From contig VXAI01000385.1 of the NCBI GenBank assembly GCA_013399305.1, forward strand, positions 219,054-283,053: 64,000 bases of DNA, given 5' to 3'. Position 1 is the stretch's first letter; every line of letters starts with the position of its first letter. This DNA is from Rostratula benghalensis (Eukaryota > Chordata > Aves > Charadriiformes > Rostratulidae). The notes beneath the pieces were generated by a model. It was not told the origin of the DNA and made no database searches. It saw only the letters and a list, made by a program, of their open reading frames with translations. Both the position numbers and the translations under genes were made by a program. Below are positions 12,218-24,194 of the stretch, one piece after another.

Positions 12218-14243
12218 GAGGAACCAAGAAGAGGTACCCTATTTACAAGTGTGGTCTGGCTTCAAAACAGTTCGTTTTCCACTAGTTCATATTTTTGAGG
12301 TTTCTCCAGCATCTGGTATGCATTCCAGCCATACCACATATGCCTTTAAAACCCCACAAATGGTGGAAAGAGGATTTTGCTGTTAAAAGTTCATGAAAAA
12401 AAGACCAGATCCAACTCCTTCCGCAGAGCCAACAGGTAAGGAACAAGTGAAGATGACAGGCAGAAAATGCTGTATATTTGTTAACAGCATCTTTCTCGGT
12501 GCGGCAGATGGATGCAGGTGGCGACTGAGCAATTCCTCCTGATGAACCAAGTTGTTTCTGTTTTCCTACAGGCTATTTTCCCAAATGCTTCAGGCAGGGG
12601 GGGCACAAATAATCCCAAGATGGTTCTGCTGACAGCTCTAATAATCTTATTTATTATATGACAAATCCCTTTTATGCGCCAAAACTGCTATGTCTTTATT
12701 CAACCCCCGCCTCTTTTGTGGTCCGGTGACTGCCAAAATGAAACAACAGGATGAGAAATCACACCGTCAAGATTTGTCAGACTTCACTGCAGCTCCTCTC
12801 TCACCTATTTCTTCTGATTCCCAAGGAGCTTGGCAGCAGCTCACAGAGGAGGAGGAGGCAGCCATTTCAAAACAGACAAATACTGCCTGAAGAAGCCTTC
12901 CTGAAAGCAAGTAAGCCCCTGCTGCTAAGGAAAAAAACCAAACCAAAACAAAACAAGCCAAAAACACCCCAAACCCAACTATTTCCTCCTAGACATTTCC
13001 CTTTTCATTAGAAACTGTTCCTTGTACCAATTCTCATCCAAAAGCTTGGGGCAAATGGAAGACAGACCTTTGAAACAGCTGAAGGTGCCATCCACCTGCT
13101 TCTGCAAGATGCGAAGGACACACTTTTGGCACTGGATGAGCTCCTCAGGCTCAGCTGGGCATCACTGTACTGATGTTATCACCAAGGTAGGATGCTACAA
13201 GATGCCATCCAACCTCTGAAGAAACAATACATATACAAAACTAGCAAACTCCTGCCATCTGTTGAGCCATTTTTAAATCCCTAATTTTACCAAAGCCTTC
13301 ATGCACACAAAAAACCCCCAACCTAGGAATACCAAATTAATTGTGCTGATTAATCCTATCTACAACAAAAAGAGGACAGCCCCAAACTGTTTCTTGGTGG
13401 GAGTCCCAGGGGATCGGCTTACCTTCAGGTACCTCTGAAAAGAACAGCTGAGAGCTCTAATGGACACGCTGAACTCCAGCCACAACCAAGTGCTGACCTG
13501 AGCTATGCCTGTCCCAGATGGATGGGACCTTCTCACCCACAGGATGCCACTGCTGTAACCATATGGGGCTCCTCTGTCTTCCCTCCTCCCTGTGCTCTAC
13601 CCTGAAGTAGCCAGGTCCACACCCAAAATGAAAATGTCAGCCTGGAACAGCACAGTTCTCAAAGTAATCCCACTATCACCACCACTTTGGGGGAAATAGA
13701 GCAAAGTCTTCATGCTGGATGACCACAGGCTCACCTCCACACTGCACCCCAGGCCTTAAACCCTGTAATGAGAAGAGGAACAGCAAAATCCCTTCCTTCC
13801 AGCTAAAACCACCTTGTGGTTTCTCTTCTGGGCTCCAGGGACAAGGGTGAGGGCTGCACTGGTTGATGGCTACTGATCTGAAATGCCATAGTGGAGGCAA
13901 TCTGGTGCTATCTTTGAGCAGAACTCATACGCCAAGACCATGCTGTCACTGGATGACACTGAGAACCAGATGTTTTACTTGTCTTCCTCTGGGTGTCCCC
14001 GGCCCATGGTAGTAAGGAAGAGGGGGCAAAGTCTTTTGTTTAAGCAGATTTCTTCTACCTCAGATACGTAATCAAAACTCCTGAAGGTTTTATATGTTCC
14101 TCCAACAAAACAGCAGCAAAAGTACAAAGCGTAGAAGTAACAGAAAAGGGAGCCAAAACAAAGCAAAAGAGGAGGAAAAGAAAAAAAGAACAAACCAAGG
14201 AAAGAGTCCCAATCTTGTACCTGATGCGTAGCAAACTGTACAG

Positions 14244-14251
14244 TATATACA
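14244..14251 (-). promoter_or_regulatory. Pumilio-type element in the EPHA5 3'UTR
   Basis: The minus strand reads TGTATATA, a perfect UGUANAUA Pumilio recognition element, about 700 bases after the stop codon. PUM proteins repress many neuronal mRNAs. An 8-mer can occur by chance in AT-rich DNA. Confidence 0.3.
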
Positions 14252-14954
14252 TCTTCATCATTTATTATCCTCCCAGAAGAGCAAACGAAACAAACTTGGT
14301 AACACAGAGGGAGGAAAAAAAAAAAAATATACACCCTGTATTGTATTTGCCATGGAGCAAGCAACATGTTTATACACTAGTCTCTATAACTTAATGCTGT
14401 GTAACAGCATTTTTTTTCTCTTTTCTTTAAATTTACAAAACAAAATATCTATCAAGAAATAATCTAAACATATTGCTCTTCAATACACTTCTGTAGACAA
14501 GTAAGACTTGAAGTTAAACTTCAGTAAACCACAGTTTTTGGGAGCCTATGAATGGCTACAAAACTCCTCCACTTGTTAGTCCTTTGAAGTATAACCAGGT
14601 GCTGCTGTAATTCAGTATATGAAGGTGCTATATATATCTGTCCCATGTATAGACAACGTGTGGTTGGGAAGGTTTGTTGTCATAGTCGCTGAAGCTTAAG
14701 AGATGGGTTAACCTCATATACAGCAGATTTGTTTCCATGTTCCATGCATCTTACATTAACTTCATGAAAATGAGGACACAAATAGGAAGAAAATGAAAAC
14801 TTTAGTCAAATACTGCTTTAGAAACACTGTGGCAGAGGCCAACGTCCTTCAGAATTTCCCTTTTTATCTTTTTTTTTTAGTCAAAATAATAAATCTCAGG
14901 GCTAGTGTACAAAGTGCAGGACCGACCACTTGAGGAATCGACTTTAAAACCAAG

Positions 14955-15060
14955 TTACAACGGCACCATCCCATTCACCAACTGGACCTTCATCTCTTGA
15001 AGGCTGTTCATTATCTTCTTCTGGTGACCAACAAGTGTCACTCCCAGTCGCCTCAAATCC
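14955..15060 (-). CDS. EPHA5: EPHA5 last coding exon: SAM end, C-terminal tail and stop
   Basis: The coding part completes codon 494 (E), adds 34 codons and ends at TAA (plus-strand tta at 14,955-14,957). [20 protein letters not shown] is the last SAM helix, with the VGHQKKI signature; [14 protein letters not shown] is the cytoplasmic tail, whose last residues could act as a PDZ ligand, as in several Eph receptors. The acceptor is ctttctcccacag, 8,978 bases from the previous exon. The translated protein matches the remembered human C-terminus essentially residue for residue, confirming EPHA5. Confidence 0.98.
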
Positions 15061-15100
15061 CTGTGGGAGAAAGCAGACATTGGTTCCAGGGACCGCTCAG

Positions 15101-15140
15101 GCACACACCACCACACACACCACGCGCCACACACACAGAT
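15101..15140. repeat. CA-rich imperfect microsatellite
   Basis: Interrupted CA/CCA units (cacacaccaccacacacacc and continuing) just inside the last intron, close to the acceptor of the final exon. Confidence 0.75.
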
Positions 15141-17939
15141 GCTGCTTCCAGTGCCTACCTCTTACCATTTTTTAATTTTTTTTTTTTCTTTTCTGGCAGA
15201 CAGCATCTCGGAGAAGTGACATGATCTGACTGAGATCACCTCGCTGGCCAAGGGGAAAAGCTGGACAGCAAAGTGTCAGCATCGCCTTTGGCAAAGGACC
15301 CTGCTAGGTGTGAAAAGTCCTGCTTCCAAGAGAAAAGCCACTTAAGAAAGCCTGCACTGCAGTCTTCTCTTCTCCTGGGAGAAGCTGGTATTTGATCTCA
15401 GATACAAGCAGTGAGGAGTAAGGTCAGTCCAGGCTTTCTTCCTCTTTGGATGAGGCAAAGCCAATGATACACACAAACTGCAATCCTAGAGTCAGTTCCC
15501 ACAGAAAGCAGAAGCCTTTGAGCATGGCCATCACCCCAGTGATACCCTAAAGTCAGCAGAAATTGGCAACACAGCTCCCCTCTGGGCCTTCACAAATCTT
15601 CCTGTAAACCCACATTTGAGGGTTTTTTGGGGGGTGAATTCTACAAGCCAAAGGCATTTGTATTGAGTCTGTCTACTGGGCTGCCATTACAGGAAAGTTG
15701 TAAAATAAGATAATTTGTGAAATGCAGGATCAGGGGGAAAGATTGTTTTCTCAGAAGCTTGGCTCTCTAAAATTTAGGTGTATATATTATAGTAATCACC
15801 ATGGTTGATGTTGATGGTGTGATAGAGGCACCTCCAGGGGATAATTTATCTTATACAAAAACAGAAGCGGGACAAGTTGTCCCCTGGAGATACTACAGCA
15901 GGACCTTGGGTGATCAAATTGAATGATACATGTAAAGCCAGGTAAGGCCACACGTTATGGCAGAGTGTAATTATAGGGATTTCTTTCTAGGAGAGAAAGT
16001 GCTAACAAAGAAATTGTAAGAATAAAAGCTCAGAAGAAACAACAAGACAGGTGCACCCGTGTTTCCCATACAAGATACGGAGATTGTTAAAGATGCAGTT
16101 TGACTTAGAGGAGATGTGGCCCCTGAACCAAATAAAGGATGTTTTCAAAGTAGGGCTATACAGTCTTGCCTATACATATGTGAAAACCAGAGCTGCCAAC
16201 ACCCTGTACACAGGTCTTTTAGGAGAAAGCTCTTTACCGAAAGCCAGAGGGACATGACCTCCTTGAGCACATAGGTGCTTTTTGGAAACCACGCTGGTAG
16301 GGCTGGAGTGTGCAAGGGCTGGGAATCACCAGCTACACCTGGGAACTCAACCATTGCCTGAGACCTATTGCTAACCTGGCCTAGAGCTCACAGCAGAGCT
16401 GCATGCTGGACTGCAGGTGAACACATGCAATGACCACCAGAACACTTTCACATAACATTTTGTGAGCTACACATGGAGGTGTACCTCTCTCAGCAGCTCC
16501 CCATTCTGGACAGAGACTCTTATGTGAACAAACCAATCATCTATGTCCAAAAATTAAACAGATGAACACTGCTTTGAATAAAAAGCAATCCTGAGTGAAG
16601 GCCGGTATGTTAACATGTAGCTAGTTGAAGCCAAAAACTAGATCTATTGCTCTCTGAGGGATGTCACGCTTTCAGCCTTTTGATTTGGAAAATACCAGAT
16701 TTTATGCTCGAGGCTAAACACTTCATTTCATTATTGCACCTTTTTTTTTGGTGATGCATCTCAACAATGCATAGAAGAAATCACAACGTGAGGGGAACAG
16801 CAAGGGAAGTCAATGAGACACATCAGCAACACTCCTTACCTGCAGAGAAAAGGCTGCAGCACTTGCAAAAGGTGTCTACCTTCTGAGGGGGACATACATT
16901 CATTTCTACCTCCACTGAATTGTGAAAATAGTTCAGCAAACCATCTTAATAATGAAGGAAAATGTAGTAATGCTATTGTTACATGCAATTTATTTTATGT
17001 ACACAGCACAGTTGGAAGTTCACACCAAAGATAAAAAAAAACTCAAAAACCACAACCCAGTATAGGACCTGATTTTTAAAAGAGCCAACTTCCATCTTCC
17101 CCCTGCTGAGTGCTGCTCTGCTGGAACTTTTTGAAAATTCAGCTTTTTTTTTCCCCCCCCCAGGTTACCTGAAGTGAAAGCTGAACTCTTTTGAAAATCC
17201 AGTACCATGTATTTTGCAGATGTATAATTTCTGATACTCTACTCTTGCATGTTATGCAGAAAAAAATAGCCTGAATCTATGAGAAAGGCATGTACATATT
17301 GGTGTTCACACACAGCTCCATCAGTCTAATAACAACACCCTACTCACTACACAGCTTTTCTTCTTTTTTCCCTTATAGTATCCCCTTAACTCAACATCCT
17401 TGAGGAGCGTCTCATTGATTTACAAGAAAGAAAGAAGAAAAAGGAGTTTCTGGTTTCAACTCATTAGGTGCTCACCAGAGGATCCGGTCTATTTTTTTGA
17501 ATATGAAATCCTCTTGAACGTGGAGCCACCAGCCAAAAGCGCAGGGACTCCTCAGAGAAGGAACAAAAACCACTGTGAGGTCTTTCACCTCTGCAAAGAT
17601 GCACTAGAAGAGCCAGATTCCTGAGCCAGATGCTCACCTAGTATAAAAGCATCAGCCTTACTCAAAAGCCACCTCATGGGTTGCAAAGTCAGCAACAAAA
17701 CTTTCCAAAAAACAGCTAGAGAATGCAGCTTTAATTCCCATTTTTCAAGCACGACTTACAGCACATTGCATGCTCTTGTTTATCCAGCACTGAAGGACTT
17801 ATAGCAGCATAAGGCAGGAGCCAACTGTAAACAAAATCAGGTGTGCAAACCAGATGGTTTTGGGACAAAAATGGTCAACTTCTGTGCCTAAAGGCTGAAA
17901 AACTGTTCTCAAGCTCCAATCCTTTATGGGTACAAGTTG

Positions 17940-18173
17940 GAACACAAGAGGTTCCACTTAAATATGAGGGAAAACTTTTTCACGGTGAGGGTGAGGGAGC
18001 ACTGGAAGGGGCTGCCCAGAGAGGTGGTGGAGTCTCCTTCTCTGGAGACATTCAAACCCCCACCTGGACACGTTCCTGTGTGACCTGATCTGGGTGTTCC
18101 TGCTCTGGCAGGGGGATTGGACTGGGTGATCTTTCAAGGTCCCTTCCAATCCCTGAGAGTCTGGGATTCTGTG
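17940..18173 (+). mobile_element. CR1 LINE 3'-end fragment
   Basis: It contains the typical CR1 3' sequence: gaggttccacttaaatatga, then gagcactggaaggggctgcc, then gtcccttccaat and the terminal gggattctgtg. It is truncated to about 230 bases. It closely matches the CR1 copy at 52,571-52,797, which is in the opposite orientation. Confidence 0.93.
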
Positions 18174-21062
18174 TAATCCAGAGCTGCCTGGCTTGTATTA
18201 CTGAAGCCAGCTAGTAATTTTACTGGGCTCAGCTGCACAGAGGAGATGTGAGTGGGTATCTGCTGGACTTTGCAAAAGAGATGTGCAATTCCCTGCAAGA
18301 CAAGGCACAACTAAGACCAGGGGGCAAATGACACTTGTGATCAGGATCCAGGCTGCATCTTGGCATGCAAGTGGCCCAACCCCCCATGTTGGGTCTTGCA
18401 TGCACCACTGGGGTAGTGGCATGGGTGTTCCCCAAGATCCTGGACATAAGTGCACCCATGTGCTGTGGGTTCTCCATGCTTTAAAATACTCAAATCTCCC
18501 CAGCAATGAGACGACTTTTATTCTTGTTTCAGGGAGAAGTTTCCCCTTTTCACTTCTCTTTCATTCACGCGGGACTGAAAATGGAACACACAGGAGTTAG
18601 CATCACTTGCCAACGCAGTACTAAGAGGATGACCTCAGTTGACCAAAAAGCCTAGAAAATAAAGGGGAAAACTGGTGTCGGCTCATCCCAAACAGCCTGT
18701 ATACAGCTACATGCATACTACTCTTACCACCACCTTGCATGAAAGCCCAGCTGCAACATGCCAGGGGCAACATGGCATACTCTTCCCTGCAATATCCTCT
18801 GTTTGCAAGGGTTGAATTCATGGTCTCCACGTTGTAAGAAATATATTTAAACATTTTATTTACAAACAGAGCTACTTATACACCATGGACCAGTTTGTCA
18901 AACACAGTGTAAGACTAGGACTGGATTGCCACATAAAATACAACCCCCTTCACCAGTCATGCAAGCAGAAGGGCTAGGTTCCTGAAAGATCTCTGTGTCT
19001 GGCAGCCATCAAACTACCACAGATATTTTGTATTTCATCTCCCATCCAGGCCAGATTTCATCACTCTTCTTCACGTGGTGTAACTCTACAATTGCCCATG
19101 CAGACTGGTACTACTCACGTAGCTAGTTAGTTGTCAGTTTGAATGAGGGGAAGGAAGAACTTCAAAGACCTTCAAAGGACGCTAAAGAAAAAGGAATCCA
19201 CTTGCTAGGGACTTTTGCATGAGACGAGGAGTTAAAAATAATTTTGTTTAAGAGTTCATCTGCTCTTATTCATTATTCCTGTCCTACTTGATTATGAGAT
19301 GAGAACTGGCTTGTTCAGAAGCAGGTGCAGTACCACAATCTCAAGACTGAGATTTCAGGTTAAGAAGCATCTAGAGCAGGTGAACTCTTAAATGCTCTTT
19401 ATCCAGAAAAACTTTTAATAAATAATTTATTTTATTTTAGAAGAAAAAAAATACAATGCAAAGCAACACAGCACATATTATTACAAATATTCAGAGCTCT
19501 TCATCTAATAACAAACAACAGGGTGTCCTGAGATTCAGTGAGCACAGATCTTTCAAAAGGTGGAAGTACGTAGTCCACATGGTTAGTAATTGGTCCAGTC
19601 AAAGGTCAGACTGAAACTCATGTCATGGATCTATCTATTCTTGAGTATTGTCCTGGTAAAATTATTCTTGCAGTGGATTGAAAGAGCTCCAGACACACTC
19701 AAAGTCACTAGGTGGTCCACAAGTTTAAAGAGCAGGTCTGGTCCACTGGAAAGGTTGCCTTCATGTCTGATATCCAGTTGGAAAGAGGGGGTGGAGGGTG
19801 AGGCTCCACTTTTCACAAGGTGATTCATCCCTTTGCAAGAATTAGAGCTAAATGTAGAAATCACTCTTTGTTTGAACACATACATGTTAAGCTTAGGTCT
19901 TTGCTTAAGCAGGCAGAGCTCAGGACTTGGGGTGATATTCATCAGCTTTAACTTTTTAATCATTTGCTTTCACAAAATTTTGTCACTAATGCTACTCCTT
20001 TCTGGAACAAACCCATCAAGCCATCAGTCTGAAAGAAGCAGGGCAGTAATCAGGATTTTGCTTTGCATGTTTAAAAAAACAGGCCGAACATCTACCATCT
20101 CAACCAGGTCCTGTAAAGAGGCCATAAGCTGGGCTCCCAGTCACCAGTCCCGTCAGCATTATGGCCAACCCCTCATACAACACTAAGAATTTTTTCAGTA
20201 GATTTTAGAAATTCTTTACATTCATCGTGGGTTTTTTTCCTGCCTTTTCTGGCAGCAATTATCCAGTTCTCCTTTTTCCATCTAATTTCCACACCTATCT
20301 TCCATACAGTTTGAATTTGGGGAAAATAATTTTGGATGGCATTTGAAGGCAACCTCTTAAATTGTAAAGAGTGTTTTACTGATGTCATTTTGGGAAAAGC
20401 AAGCTACTTTCAGATGTTCAGATCATCTTTTTACCCGATCCCCCCAAGTCCCAGCTCTGAAAAATACTGAACAGTTGCCTCTATTAAAAATGACAAGGAA
20501 CATTTAACCTGAATTCTCCTTTGCAGAGTACAAAATGTTTTGTTGTTCCCTTTTACAGGGAGAAAAAAATGAAAACCGCCAGAAAATCAACACCCTCCCA
20601 ACAGTATATTAACCTTTAAAGAACTTTGCTTGTTCGGTGTTCACTTCCTGGAGAACTCAGGAGAGTCTCATCTGAGCCCACTCAGGAGCCATTTCTCTCC
20701 CTTACTTTGTTGATTTTAAGGGCAATCTGCCAGTTTACATCAGCCTGAGCATGTGGTTCAGTTCTTCAACACAGGGTACCTTAACTCTTAAGCCATTATG
20801 ATGGCTTCTTCTTTTTTAACCGCTGAGAATCCAATCTTTTGTCTTTTTTTTTGTTTATTATTATATCGGAGAGGGATGACAGAAATCTTGATTTGGATGG
20901 CAATTTGGCTTTTCAATGAACCTTCCACAGTTTTCCCAAAACTGGACCCAAGTGGGGTCAAGTCTTCTTGCTAAGCCACCCTTGCAACGCAAAGGTGTGC
21001 AGGCTGAGCGGTTCAAGAACCAAGCCTGAGACTCATGCAAACACCTCTGTCCAAGCCAGCTT

Positions 21063-21077
21063 GGGGGGGGGGGGGGG
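21063..21077. repeat. Poly-G tract
   Basis: An uninterrupted run of 15 G. Confidence 0.9.
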
Positions 21078-21764
21078 TAATTTATTTGCTGGCCTGGATA
21101 GCTAACTAGTTGTAATTAATTTCAACCTTTTTTCAGTTTCAACTGAAACGCATGATGGATTTGTGAAATGGCTCCTTTCAGCTTACCAAAAACCCCCAAA
21201 TCCCAGAACAGAAGTTCCCCAGGTTCGCAGGCATAAGCTCCTCTGCATTTATAGCACTGCTGTGAAAGCCCAGAAGAAAGCTGAAGCTGAGCAGCTCAGG
21301 CTACTGTGTCCACTGGGGCCACTAAAGGACAAGAGTGGGATGACATCTGTGCTATAGAGAACATACTGGGATCTGGTGGAGGGGGACTTAGAGGCAGTTT
21401 GCAGCTTGAGAGGGTCAGAGCATCTCTGGCAGCTGTAATGTTCTTTAAAGACTTTTAAACCAACTTGTGTTTCTGTCTAGAATCATACAGACAATGGATT
21501 TTTTGGTTCCATGGCAATCAGAAAAAAACATTTTAAAATACTTTTTGAGTACCCTGAAAAGATACTTTTCAAGGGTATACTTTTGAAATTTCTGCAATAC
21601 CAAAGAGTAAATACAGGGAAGTATTTAATTTTTTAAGTTAAATTAAGGAAATAATTTCACAATCTGAAGTATTGTATTCAAAAAAATGTCAGGTTAGGAA
21701 TAGTTTTGTCAGTGGGACGGGATCTTAAGACTCTTTAATGCTACATAAGTAAGTGAACTTACTT

Positions 21765-22239
21765 ATGGACCTGTTGGAACGGGCCCAGAGGAGGGCCACA
21801 AAGACAATCAGAGGGATAGAGCACCTCTCCTATGAAGACAGGCTGAGAGAGTTGGGGTTGTTCAGCCTGGAGAAGAGAAGGCTCCGGGGAGACCTTATAG
21901 CAGCCTTCCAATATCTGAAGGGAGCCTACAGGAGAGCTAGAGAGGGATTCTTTGTCAGGGAATGTTGCAAGAGGACAAGGGGTAATGGTTTAAAATTCAA
22001 AGAGGGGAGATGTAGATTAGTTACTAGGAAGAAATATTTTACTGTGAGGATGGTGAGACACTAGAATAGGTTGTCCAAATAGATTGTGGAAGCCCCAATT
22101 CCTGGAAGTGTTCAAGGCCAGGATGGATGGGGCTTTGAGCAACCTGGTTCAGTGGGAGGTGTCTATACCCGTGGCAGGGGGGTTGGAACTCGATGCTCTT
22201 TAAGGTCCCTTCCAACTCTAACCATTCTATGATTCTATG
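21765..22239 (+). mobile_element. CR1 LINE 3'-end fragment
   Basis: It encodes the CR1 ORF2 C-terminus in one frame (MDLLERAQRRATKTIRGIEH, then LSYEDRLRELGLFSLEKRRL, then RGNGLKFKEGR) and ends with accattctatgattctatg, the CR1 3' terminus. It is less decayed than the copy at 7,690-8,752 and belongs to the same broad type. Truncated at the 5' end to about 475 bases. Confidence 0.95.
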
Positions 22240-23932
22240 AACTTCTAACTTACTGACAAAAGTGACCATTAATTTGGGCTTCAACTCAACATTTTCTTTG
22301 ACCTAAGCCAAATAATCTCACTTCTGAGCATTTCTTTTGGAGATCTTGAAATTGCATTAAGTTCTAAAGAGGAACAAACTGGAAGCTCTTGTAAAACATA
22401 CTTTTCTTCTTTGATATGAATATTCAGCCAGAGCAAAAAGTATATGATATATTCTGGGCAATCTGCTTTTTCTGCCAGAACTTGCTCTGCTTGTAAGATT
22501 GAGGTAGCATAGTAGAAGGGAATGCTTCAACAATTTCCTTTTCTCTTAAATTACTGCCTCATCCTATCCCTTCTCTTCCCACTTGCCCTCTGGCTAGGTC
22601 TTTCTGCTGCATGGACTCTGACCGCACTAGGGATGGACCTCTTCCTTGGTCAGTGTGTTTAGATCACCAGTCTAAATGGAGCCCCAAAGCCTGGTATTTC
22701 TGGCACTGCCAGGTCAGATGAGTAGGTGAGAAACAGTGGAGTCCCCAAAAACCAAAGTAACACGGCACATAATTGCAGGAGTAGGCTGGAAACCACGTAT
22801 AAGAGGCACCCAAAAAAAGGACCTAGGTTGAAATCTATGCACTCTGACTCCCTAGCCAGTCACTAGAAAGGATTTAATCCCTAGCTCAGGGTTTTGGTGT
22901 GAATGCCTGAAGATGGACTGGATGAGTCCGGGTGTAAGGGATAAATACTGGTGATGTGAGTGCAGCAAATACGTTCATGCACTCTCTCCATGCATGTAAC
23001 ACAAACCTGAACTCTGTGGAGATGTTACCAACCTGCATCACATGCAAAGAACCTCCTACCCTATGCAATGATCTCCACAGCAAGCCCTGTGACAGACAAG
23101 AGAAATTCTGTGGTTCCATGAGGTGTGGGAATTTTTCTTGTTTTCTTCCTAATCCTTGGCACCAATTCTGTATGTGCACTGGCAGACACATGGTGGAAGG
23201 GCCAAGACCTCCTCCAAAGCAGCACAGAACATAAACCTTCCCATTCTGCCTTACCACTTGCAGTAAACTAAGCTCAAATTAACCAAGCTAGAAAGGCAGG
23301 CTTTGGGGCAAATTTGAGTAAGTGTCAGGAGGACAGTACAGATGTCATTACACAAGAGAATCAGGCAATTAAAGGTGCAGCATAACAAATCAGCAGCCCC
23401 AAGGCATTTACCAAGTCATCTGAATGCTGTCATCTCCATCTCACGTGCAAAAAACCAAGAGCACATTCAGAAGGAAGTGTCTTGGCCAAGAAGCCTGTCC
23501 CCTAGAGCTATGGGCTTGCTGATGATCTGTTCCTGCTTCCTATTTCTGTTAATGTTGACTACTAATTCCATACCTTACTGGGCTTGACTGTCCACTTGGT
23601 TATGTCCAGCTCAACCGTGAAAACAGTTAATCTGGTGTAAAGACAGTATAACCCAGCAAGGACACTAGCTGCTATACATTTGCTAGCAGGGTGGGGTTCT
23701 TTTACTTGTCAGCAACCCCAAATAATCAACTGCTATTATGTCGAGAAAATAGCCTGGCAATTACTCAAACTCAAGCATTAATTTCTGTGAATAAAGGAGC
23801 CAAAGTACCAGCTGCCAATGGAGTGACCATAAGTTTCAGTCTTGCCTGCACTTGTTATCATCAATACAGATGCTAAAAGAGAAACTGCTGACTGCAAACA
23901 AAGGGTAAAGGTTTCCCTTTTTGCAGGGAAAT

Positions 23933-23971
23933 ATATCCCTACGTATTTTTGTATATCCCTACATATTTTTG
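23933..23971. repeat. Two-copy 19-base tandem repeat
   Basis: atatccctacgtatttttgt is followed immediately by a copy with one change (cg to ca). A local duplication in the last intron. Confidence 0.85.
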
Positions 23972-24038
23972 AATGGTTTGTCTTCTCCCCCTCTGCAATC
24001 CCAACAAATGAGGTGAAAATGATCTGGGCACTACTCAC

Positions 24039-24194
24039 TCTAGGGTCACCTGAGCCACAGCATCCATTGAACTGTATCCATTCTCCATGAAGATCTCCGT
24101 GTATCTGCCCATTTTGATGGCTTCCAGCCACTCACCCACCGACTTGTAGGCACCACTCCCAACTGGACTGTGCTCTACCAACAGATTTGATACT
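24039..24194 (-). CDS. EPHA5: EPHA5 exon: SAM domain
   Basis: This 156-bp exon completes codon 442 (R) and encodes residues 443-493 plus two bases of codon 494. The linker [18 protein letters not shown] is followed by the SAM domain [20 protein letters not shown] and [14 protein letters not shown]. The tyrosine in GRYTEIF is the conserved SAM phosphorylation site of Eph receptors. SAM domains mediate homo- and hetero-oligomerisation and adaptor binding (SHIP2- and Odin-type SAMs, from family knowledge). The acceptor is gtctttag; the donor is GA|gtgagt. Confidence 0.97.

Larger units (their letters stand above)
11187..14954 (-). other. EPHA5: Probable EPHA5 3' untranslated region
   Basis: AT-rich DNA directly after the stop codon with no supportable reading frame. 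Vertebrate EPHA5 mRNAs have 3'UTRs several kb long (family knowledge), so I extend this to the distal AATAAA at 11,187-11,192. Other minus-strand AATAAA hexamers lie near 14,259, 12,697, 12,648, 12,205 and 12,122, and one just beyond at 11,086-11,091, so shorter or slightly longer forms are possible. The true end cannot be set from sequence alone. Confidence 0.45.
15061..24038 (-). other. EPHA5: EPHA5 last intron
   Basis: A 9-kb intron between the SAM exon and the last exon. It contains a CA-rich stretch near 15,101-15,140, two CR1 fragments in antisense orientation (17,940-18,173 and 21,765-22,239) and a 15-G run at 21,063-21,077. A 19-20-base tandem duplication lies at 23,933-23,971. No other gene is recognised. 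Confidence 0.9.
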
